Below, piece after piece: positions 55,403 through 64,000 of a stretch of DNA of 64,000 bases (its first letter is position 1; every line of letters begins with the position of its first letter). The stretch lies in NCBI GenBank assembly GCA_037355855.1, contig CM074760.1:6688501-6752500 (forward strand). Reading direction: 5' to 3'. The notes under the pieces were generated by a model. It saw nothing but the letters and a program-made list of their open reading frames with translations. It was not told the origin of the DNA and searched no databases. Source of the stretch: Pseudo-nitzschia pungens. Taxonomy: Eukaryota > Bacillariophyta > Bacillariophyceae > Bacillariales > Bacillariaceae. The position numbers and the translations under genes were made by a program.

Positions 55403-58400
55403 ATGGAGCGCTCCAGCCCAACAAAATCGCGAAAGCCCGCCCCTGGGAGCCCTGACACGGACATGTCCTCCGAAGAGATGCAGATGACTAAATCTGCGAG
55501 GAAGATGGATAAATACGAGTCAGAGTGGTCTTTGACAAAAATGTTACTTGGACATTCAAAAAAACAAGCAATTCTCAAGAGGGATATGGAAGACAGAGTA
55601 TCCGATGCGTATCGCAAAGGAATGAGCGCATTGCAAATGCATGACTCCTATGCCTTGAACCATAGCCTTCACAGGCTGAACACAATAAATAGTAAAGCAG
55701 CGAAATATGTTCCACAAGCAGAAACGAAGCTTCGCGATCTGAAAAGAGAGACTCTCTCTGCCTTTGAGATGCTGTGCCAAAATACGCAAGATGCTCTCCA
55801 ATCAAAAATTACAGGTCTTTTGAATCTTTTGGTTCTCATTATTGTGGCTTTATTGTGAACGTTGCGACACTAATGGAAGATGACGATGCAACGAATTCCT
55901 TCCATCTCACGAATCAATGTATATTTGAAACGATGTCCGAGGAGATGGCATCAGTTGAAGAAGAGCTTGCTGGTTTCCATTTTCGTGTGATGAAGCAAAA
56001 GATAGACGAAGTCAGAGAATTCGGAGGTTTTGTTGCAGACCAATTTTCGATATTCCACGAGCAATCAAAAGTAGTACCTCATTTCAAGACGGATCGATGG
56101 CTAGTTTATCTTCAGAAGATCATTGAGAAACATTTCCACTGTGGTCGTGACTTGAGAAGGCTGAGATTTTATTCAATTCTTGGAGTTCCCCCATCTGCAA
56201 ACAAAAACGAGATAAACCAAGCCTACGAAGGGCAAGTCAAGAAACTCAAGTCATCCAAACGAACCGCCGCTGTAATTTCAAAACTCGATCAATTAGATGT
56301 CGCCAAGAGGGAATTAGATAAGGTGGATGTACATCAATCCAATCGTACCTCGAGGCCGTTTGACAATCAAGTGCAAGATGTAGGAAATAGTTTGAGAAAA
56401 ACCACCCAGGAAGCATTAGGTGCACAACAGTATGATCTTGTTGAAGAGTTACTTTACAATCTGCGCGATATAGATGTCATCGAACATCTTGTAAGCCCTA
56501 AGCTTGACACTCAGAAAATTCGAACCGATGTAATTAAGCTCATCAGAAATCATATTCAAAAGGTACGGCTTGAAGCCAGAAGCCATTGGTCACAACGGAT
56601 GTATCAAGAATTGAACCATAACTTCAACGATATGAAGCGCTTGCAAGACCAATTCAAGTCACACAGCCTCGAATTTCCTGACTCCTGGAACACTGATATT
56701 TTCGACATTGTTCGGCAAGAAGTTGACAAGCTTGGGAGGGATGCGATGATGCTCTTAGGAGAGACGAAGAGAGTTACAAGTCAGAGTCGTGATCAATTCC
56801 GTCGATGTTTCCTGAAAATGGGAGCTATAATGATTGACCTACCGCATTTTAAAGATGCCGCAAAGAAAGTGATGTCAGATCTGCTTGAATCATGCCTCGA
56901 TTCAGAGTGGGGTTTCGGTTTTGTTTTCGATCTTGGTGTGAGTCTTCAACGAGGAGAGAGAACAGATGATGATGATGAGGCCCGTATAGGCCAGATCCTG
57001 GTGACCGAGTTTGCGCAATTTAAAGAGGTTCTCACGATGGTTTGGAACGAAGAGACAATTCAAATTCCACCTGATGCTACTGTCTACGGCATTCGAGGTA
57101 ATTACTTGCAGACAGGAACAATGGATTCGGTTGCTCTTGACATAGATTCACCTGCATTGCTCGAAGCGTTTCTTGATTATGAAAAGAAATATTTGTCATT
57201 ACTTTTCGAGTATTTAGCCCCAACAGCAGACCTGAGCCGTCTCGTGAAAAGTACACTTGAGATTGCTAACGAGTTGAAGCCAATGTCGTGTGACGATGAC
57301 TTTGGAGCTGTTACAAAGCGTGCCTTGCCTGCATTAATGGCTGGAGTATTCTCTTTGTTTACTATACTGAAATCTGGAAAGAGCTATCAGCGACTTAAAG
57401 AGACTTCGAATGATCTATCGATAGACCCAAAAAAATCGATAGACCCAAAAAAAATTTTGATGAAACCTCATAATATCCAAATCATCACACTTCTGTGCAT
57501 GTTTGGATGCGGACTTTCTCATTCGAGCTCCTTACGAAACCAACTATTGCAGATCCGAACTGGTGAAGGGAAATCCATGATCTTGGGGGCTGCTGCTACC
57601 ATTTTCGGATTACTTGGATTTCAAGTTCGTTGTATTTGCTACAGCGAGTATCTGTCAAGCAGAGACTATGAACTATTTCGAAATGTGTTTCAACATTTTG
57701 GTCTCCTGGACTATATCAATTACAGCAGGATTACGACGCTTTCAGAGGATATGACTGCAGCGAAAGGAAACATCCGTGAAATGACACTCTCATTAATACG
57801 AGGGAATGAAGGAATTAATGAGATAGCAAAAGCCACCAGGACAAGCATTAACGGTCAGGGAGGAACTATAAGTGCAGGTGACTATGACGAAATCTTGCTT
57901 GTTGATGAGGTAGATGTCTTCTTCGGATCTGAATTTTATGGCCGTGAGTCATTTCTCTTCGTGTGATGTTGAAAAAATGACAAATACGTAGTATTCGTTT
58001 CACCAATCACGATGCATGAACTAACAGATATCAATTCCTTGCTTTCCCATTCGTTTTCATAGAGACTTACAATCAAGTTGCTGAATGGAGAGAACCAGAA
58101 GTCGCAGCAATCCTTCGCAAAATCTGGAAAGCATGTAAAGAAGGGAAAAGGTTGCATTTGGTTGATATAAAAACGTGGCCGGAATTCAATAGTCTTCAAC
58201 TGAAAATCCCCGGTTATGAATACTTGCTCGACAATGAAATTGCACTTATGTTGGATCAAGTTTGGCGTGTCGATGATGAGCCATTCTATCATTTTGACCA
58301 CAGTTCTGGTAAAATCGGATATAAAATCCTCGACACGATATCATACAACATAACTTACGGGTACAGAACTATTTTTGCATATCTGAAGGAGGCCGAAAAT

Positions 58401-60629
58401 GGAAACTTGAAAGATCGAGATTATACGTTGTCGAAAGTGTTAACAATACCGATTTCATGCGGTCAATTTTCGTATGCAAACATCCAACCTACAAGGATAC
58501 TTGGTGTCTCGGGGACCCTTGAGGCAATGGACGATTATCAAAAGACAGTTTTGCAAAAGTACGGAGTCAATCAATACCTGTACGTTCCTTCTGTATACGG
58601 GAGGTCAAATTTTAGCTTTGACAAGGGTGGAGATGGCGTTTCCATCGAGACAGGAATTAGTGATTTTTTTCAAAAGATTACAGACGAGGCTACGAGAGTT
58701 GCAACGAAGCAAAAGCGGGCTGTTATAATCTTCTTCAGCGATTCGAAACAATTAAATGAGTATGTTTCTAGCTCTTTTTTTGGGAAACTGGGCCGAAAGA
58801 CGGAGATACTTACCGAAAACAAGACTACACAGGAAAAAGCAATCATAGTAAACAAGGCGGCTATGGTGGGCCACATAACAGTTTGTACCGCTGTGTTTGG
58901 CCGTGGAACAGATTTTTTTTCTAAGGACGATGTATTGGACGAGAATGGTGGTGTTCATGTGATTCAGGCATTTTTATCAGGGGACATCAGCGAGGAGATT
59001 CAGATTCGAGGTAGAACGGCGCGACAGGGTAAAAAAGGATCATACAAGCTCATTCTGTTGGAAAAAGATTTAGAAGAAAAGTTTGGAATTCCATGTGGAT
59101 CAGTCGGCAACTGGCCACGAAGAGAATTTTATGACAGGCTGTGCGAAGCTCGAAACAAAACCCTTGAAGATAATTATCAGGCGATTGAAAAGAGACTTTC
59201 CAACGCAACGACCAAAGACCGGACTACCCATGAATACTTTAATGCCCTGCTCCATTCGAATACCGATGAAGCAAAGAAACTATTCAAGGAGATTTACTTG
59301 AGCATGAAGGAAAAACAAACCGGTCCCGTCAATATTGATCTTGCTTTTGCAATCGATGTTACCAGAAGTATGGCTCAGCACGTCGATGCTGTTGCTTGCA
59401 CTATGGAGAATCTACTAGCTGGTAAAAAATCGATACTTTCGAAACTCATGAAAAGGTTCCCTGATTCAACATTTAATCTACGAGTTGCAGTACTGGGTTT
59501 TCGTGATGTTTGGGATGGAAGCGATCAGTTTGAAGAAACACTGTGGGACGGAAATGCCCATTTCAATGAGAATTTAAAAAGCGCAATAGATTTCGTCAAG
59601 AGATTGAAGCCCTCGGGTGGCTCAGACGTGGCAGAGGACCATCTCGGTGCGATTGAGCGATGTGTGAATTGGGATTCCACGGGTGACTGGGAAGGTGCGA
59701 TAAAGGCCGTCGTGCTGATCACCGATGCTCCCGCTCACGGTTACGCTCCTTTTGGAGCTTCAACGAAAACTTTTGATGACAAGTACTATGATGTTGGACA
59801 TTCTCAGGCTCCCACTATGGACTCAGTCGTTGGGACTTTGCTGGACAAAGATGTGGATTTATTCATCTGTTCGTTTGATCCTGTCGATACGGCTAACTTC
59901 GAAAAGAAACTTTGCGAAACATTCTGTCATCATCCATCAAACGTAGAGGGGCGTGAAGTCACTCTCGTCCCATTGGTTCCGAAGAGCCCTGTTCAGGTTA
60001 CAGCAAGCAGCGACAACATGAGGAAGCATAATATTTTCGTCCTAGATGAGTCTGGATCTATGAAGCGTGACTGGTCTGGAGTTGTTTCGGTTTACAACAA
60101 GTTTTTGCAAAATCGTAGGCAGCGCCAGCATGAGTCGGATTTGATATCTGTCGTTCAATTTGATGATGCCGCAAGAGTCACGTGCCGCCTAACTCGCATT
60201 GTCGATGCTCCTTCGAACTTGAAGTTCAAGGGGGGCAACACATCTTTTGCACCAGCCGCATCTTTTGCATGTGATCTTGCCCGACAGACTCCTCAGTCTC
60301 ATCAAGCAGTCATTATATTTATGAGCGACGGTATGGCAGATGATTCCAAAATCGCAGCTCGGCACTTTTCGAAACTGGGCGTTGGAATGGACATCGAATT
60401 GCACGTCATTGGATTTGGTGGAGGCACTGATACGCGTCAGTTACATGAAATTGCTCGTACATCCGCGAATGGGCGAGTGCACACTGCATCTGATATTGAC
60501 AGTCTGTCAAAGATCTTTGTGAAGATTTCTGGTGGAGGCGATGAGGTGGCCGGTGTCTTGGTAGCCGAAATGAGTAAAAGGATCTCGGATGCTGTTACGG
60601 AGCGGCTGTCAGTTGAATATCTTGGTTGA
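55403..60629 (+). CDS. SecA-like helicase with J-like segment and two vWA domains
   Basis: Proposed exons 55403-55814, 55880-57943 and 58063-60629, 1680 residues. The second intron (GTGAGT..TAG) is firm and makes FYGQTYNQV; the first (GTCTTT..AAG, 65 bases) is phase-consistent but weak, so an alternative start is ATG 55873. Residues ~200-270 resemble a J domain (YSILGVPPSANKNEINQAY) without HPD. The SecA-type motor has Walker A TGEGKS (698-703), DEVD (813-816), SGTLEAMDDY, AVFGRGTDF and IRGRTARQGKKGS (~1140-1150). vWA-1 has DVTRS (Asp1257), vWA-2 DESGS (Asp1487) with the MIDAS helpers SFAP and SDG. No plastid leader or SecA C-terminal Zn finger. Role unknown; remodelling of proteins or complexes by an ATP-driven motor with adhesion-type domains is an inference. 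Confidence 0.85.
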
Positions 60630-62721
60630 TGGAAGCAATGAAGAGTCAGTTTGATGTAATTGATGTGTGCCCGACAGCACATGTATGCTACTGACAAGTT
60701 TCTTCTAAGATTGAAATTGCTTGTCGTCATCGAAGAGTAACAAGCGCGCTGACAGCTTGTGAATCCACGGTATCTGATACGCAGACTCTACAACATGATA
60801 CTGTTGGTACTACACTAATACAAAAGTCTGCATGGTGATCGGCATTGAGATAATCCCCCGCGAGACTACTGAAGGGAGGAGCCATGGCTCATTGTTTTTT
60901 TCCCTGATCGTTGCTGCCTCATCCGCTTTGAGTGAAATTGCTGTTCAGCAGATAGCGATAACAAGAACTGAGCGTCGTTTCGTATGAACGAAACTATTCG
61001 AACAGTGGCTCGAAGACCAAAAAAGGTTTTGTCGCGCCAAATTTCATACTCAAAGAAGGAGAGCTGAGACGAAACGTCGTGCATTGAACGAGACGTACCG
61101 ACACCAGTACACGAGGTCTTGCATTTTCGACAAAAAATTGTGTAGAACAAATTTATTGTCTGTTGTGTTCAATAGTTTACATTTTTCTAATGTACTTTTG
61201 GATTCTTGATCTATCGTGTAGCTGCGGTTCCAGCGTACCTGGAAGATATCCACCAGAAACAGCGTCAGTTCTTATTAAGTAGGTTGATGAAGATGGGCTA
61301 CTAGCTACTATTAGCTGTAGGGTCAATCAGATCAAATGGGTGACCAGAGACTTTGGAACTGTTTCCCACCACTAGTCCTTCAGATGGGTCTTGATTTGGT
61401 TCTGGGTCATGCTTCTTGAACAACGGTTAGTATGCCACAATCATGCATGCACACCACCGAGTAAAAAAGTCCTCCATGGAAAACCCTCCGAATTAAAATA
61501 ATGAATCTTCCTCTTGATTATTTTTTATGGAGTGAATATCGTCAAAAATCAACCGTATTCTTTCTTTCAACGACCAACACTAATACTACGTACACTGTTT
61601 AGAATGGTACTAGTAGTATTCAATACTAGCACTACTAGTAGTAGATTCATGCTGGTCTTGAGTTCTTTGCACTCCCTCTGTTGTTACCTATCCAAAGCAG
61701 AGCGGCGTTTTTGCTGCTCCGTGGTCATCCTTTGCAATTTGCACGAACAGACTACTGTTATTTTCCTGTTTACTTTGCAAGGTACTAGCACAATACAAGT
61801 AACCTTACCACCAGTAAGTTACCGTACCGTAGGAAGGGGGAAGAACTACGAAGTATGTTCTGAGACTACTACCGTACGATACAAGGACGAGTACAAGTAA
61901 TCTTCCGTTCTCGTACGTACCGGTACTTCGTGAAACATGCAAAACCTACCCGTACTTTTACGGGTAACCTTACGCGTACCGTACGGTACAATGGGTCGAG
62001 AGGTTTCGAGTTTGGTGCTCCGTTGTTGGATGTCGAAGACACTCGGCGTAAGATCTCAGATATTATGGACCTTTTGGCGTCGGTGGCATCTACTGTAATG
62101 CGTTTCCCGTTTGAGAAAGATAATGCAATGGCTCTGTTGCGCATCGAAAACAACGACGACAATGCCGGCCTGCGGTACATCCCCTCGGAGTGAGATGTTA
62201 CGCACACTTGCCGTAACAGGTTCTGGTACGGTACACCGAAAAATCCGTCGCGATGCCGATGAAATTTCAAAATTGGACCCAAACGATCGAAAGAAAGAAA
62301 GAATGAATGAACCCATCAATCGTGGAGCCGCTGGCAGATTCACCTGCGAAGGAACGGTCGCAACGGACACACTCTGTTTCCAAAACGGGATGCAGGACCG
62401 CTACCAAGCGCCCCAATCACTCTCGTATTAGTCTCTCTAGGGTCTCTGAAAATTTTGATCGACCAATGAGATTCTAGGGCAGTCGATCGTGGGAACTCCA
62501 GAAGCAGAAAACGCGTCGTTTGTAACAGGGCAACGATCCAAGTCGACGCAATGCTTTCCACCACAATCTTTCTTTTCTTTCACTAAGAAGCGTTCTGATC
62601 ACCATTACAATATTTTTGAAGATTACTTTGTTCCATAGAACACCAGTTCACAAGATCTAGTGTTACGAGTGTGAAACTGAGGAAAACGGGTTTCGACTTA
62701 GAGACGACAGAATCAATCAAA
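60630..62721. other. intergenic region with promoter-side motifs
   Basis: No supported gene; short open frames lack features. Exact inverse decamers at 61799-61808 and 61964-61973, and TACCGGTA near 61918, all in the 5' flank of the GTPase. Confidence 0.6.
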
Positions 62722-64000
62722 ATGCAAGAAGATATCGAGGGAAATCTACCACCACCAAGCCACTCCCGCAGTCCTTCGGACTCTTTGGATGATGGCGGTG
62801 AAAAGAAGGAAATCAAGGACACGGTTGATGAGAATTTGGCGAAACAGAAAAATGCCTTCATTTCTCCTGATGATGACAAGAAAGAAGCGGATGGGGACAT
62901 TGTGATGGAAGACGTCACCCAGGATGAAGAGAAACTTGTTGCTACCGCTTGTACTGACCGTGCGATGGCCGTCGAGAAGAACAAAGGAAAGGAACGAGGT
63001 GTTGATCACGCAGGTAACGACCTTTCTGGTGACAAAGGCGATGTCAAACAGGAAAACCATGGCTCGGACGAGTGGCAATTTGTGCCTGACTCGAATGGAA
63101 CTCACAAATCTCACCTGGAAGACGAGATGTCTTACAAAGTATCGGTCGCTGGTAGTAGTGACGATGAGTTCAGCTTCGGGTCGAAAGAAGACGAGGATAC
63201 GATTCGGGACGATGCATTGATGATCAAGCCATTCAGCATGGATCTCCTTCGCGATTGCATCGCTAGAGGAGAAGAAAGTTTGTGCGAAATCGAAGGAAAG
63301 GACGTCGTTTTGGTGGTCGGAAAGACCGGAACCGGAAAGTCTACATTCATTCAAGGAATTGCAGGAAAAACGTTCAAGAAGGCATCCCATTCGTTTGAAT
63401 GTCAAGGTTGGAACAAAAAAGTACGAAAGGATGTCTTTGATGCCGAAGATCCCATGTGCGGTTTTGAGATTGGTCACGCTAAGTCGTCAATGACGAAACA
63501 CATTAGGTGCTATTTGCGCCATTGCAGTACCGAGGATGATAGTAGAGGAGGAAAGAGCATCAAAGCTCCTTCGATGATGTATTATCTAGACACCCCCGGC
63601 TTTGAAGACACTGATGGCGAAGAGGTCGACATTGCTACTTCCGCAATGCTTGGGCAGGTCGCGAAAAAGTCTCGATCCATTCGATTTGTTGTCATGATCA
63701 ATTACGTTTCCTTGCTCGAAGACCGGGGAGGCGCTATGCGGTCTATATTGAAGTTTATGCGCAACTTTGTCGACGATTTCGATGCAAACAAGAAATCATT
63801 CTTGTTCTTGTTTTCTCATGCTGATGAAATCAAGGATATCCCGGAATCGCTCGAAGGAGCCAAAAGAAGTCTTTTAAATGAGATCCTTCTCACAATCGAT
63901 GGGAATGCCGATGCAAAGGACCTCCTGTCATTCATCAAAAAATGCCTAACGAAAGGTTATCCCTTTGTCGATGTTTTCCATCCACTCAAGACCGACTTTT
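62722..64000 (+). CDS. P-loop GTPase with acidic N-terminal tail (partial, runs off window)
   Basis: ATG at 62722 and open to the window edge, at least 426 residues. Residues 1-~165 are acidic and polar (D/E/K/S-rich). Residues ~165-195 form a short helix (SMDLLRDCIARGEESLCEI) and then the G domain: Walker A GKTGTGKST (200-208) and a G3-like DTPGFED (~292-298). The G4 candidate is less clear (FSHADEIKD, with SHAD in place of NKxD). The pattern fits the AIG1/septin/TRAFAC class more than Rab or Arf proteins. The continuation may hold further domains. It follows the SecA-vWA gene on the same strand 2.1 kb away. Confidence 0.8.
   Translation, partial: MQEDIEGNLPPPSHSRSPSDSLDDGGEKKEIKDTVDENLAKQKNAFISPDDDKKEADGDIVMEDVTQDEEKLVATACTDRAMAVEKNKGKERGVDHAGNDLSGDKGDVKQENHGSDEWQFVPDSNGTHKSHLEDEMSYKVSVAGSSDDEFSFGSKEDEDTIRDDALMIKPFSMDLLRDCIARGEESLCEIEGKDVVLVVGKTGTGKSTFIQGIAGKTFKKASHSFECQGWNKKVRKDVFDAEDPMCGFEIGHAKSSMTKHIRCYLRHCSTEDDSRGGKSIKAPSMMYYLDTPGFEDTDGEEVDIATSAMLGQVAKKSRSIRFVVMINYVSLLEDRGGAMRSILKFMRNFVDDFDANKKSFLFLFSHADEIKDIPESLEGAKRSLLNEILLTIDGNADAKDLLSFIKKCLTKGYPFVDVFHPLKTDF

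Noticed and set aside
55403..55858. Separate small gene upstream of the SecA-vWA gene
   Set aside because: A 65-base phase-consistent intron joins it to the large frame; kept as a putative first exon, with ATG 55873 noted as the alternative start.
55403..60629. Plastid protein-export SecA
   Set aside because: No transit peptide or SecA C-terminal Zn site; the fused vWA domains are foreign to plastid SecA.
61930..62193. Small 87-codon ORF before the GTPase
   Set aside because: Starts within promoter-side motifs; no family likeness.

Overview
This window is nuclear DNA from a eukaryote, most likely a diatom or close stramenopile relative. I infer this from short phase-consistent introns with GT..AG borders, a large hybrid histidine kinase with no operon partner, N-terminal signal peptides followed by transit-like segments on metabolic enzymes, diatom-style LRR and EGF membrane proteins, and polymorphic simple repeats. 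Species-level assignment is not possible from the sequence alone. Genes lie on both strands with no operons. I rebuilt exon joins by matching splice sites, codon phase and protein family continuity.

Layout, left to right: a Pho88/SND3-like ER protein fused to ankyrin repeats (+); alanine aminotransferase-like PLP enzyme (-); ubiquitin-like-domain membrane protein (+); PARP-type-zinc-finger-like nuclear protein (-); FAD-dependent oxidoreductase (+); hybrid histidine kinase with two receiver domains (+); CDC123, the eIF2 assembly chaperone (-); secreted EGF-repeat protein (+); a small ORF followed by a twin-DUF1289 protein (+); choline/ethanolamine phosphotransferase (+); plastid-type glutathione-transferase-like protein (-); patatin-like phospholipase (+); A20 zinc-finger protein (-); LRR membrane protein (-); ketopantoate-reductase-like Rossmann protein (+); endonuclease/exonuclease/phosphatase protein (-); alpha/beta hydrolase (+); RRM-like/coiled-coil protein (+); a small two-helix membrane ORF and a gutted DUF288/STELLO glycosyltransferase relic (+); a giant SecA-like helicase with two vWA domains (+); and, running off the right edge, a P-loop GTPase (+).

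The most unusual gene content is at 55.4-64 kb. A cytosolic-looking SecA-type motor carries a degenerate J-like segment, coiled-coil-like regions and two vWA domains. It is followed on the same strand by a P-loop GTPase with an acidic N-terminal tail. Neither resembles plastid SecA or a standard trafficking GTPase.

The most unusual non-coding signal is the decamer GTAAGGTTAC (either strand), often beside the palindrome TACCGGTA. I count at least 17 exact decamers against about 0.1 expected by chance. All lie outside coding sequence and in gene 5' flanks; none was seen in the six convergent 3'-3' gaps. One pair of intergenic duplicates differs by a 29-bp block carrying this motif family. A second theme is pentanucleotide arrays confined to introns and flanks, while 3- and 6-bp periodic repeats occur inside coding exons.
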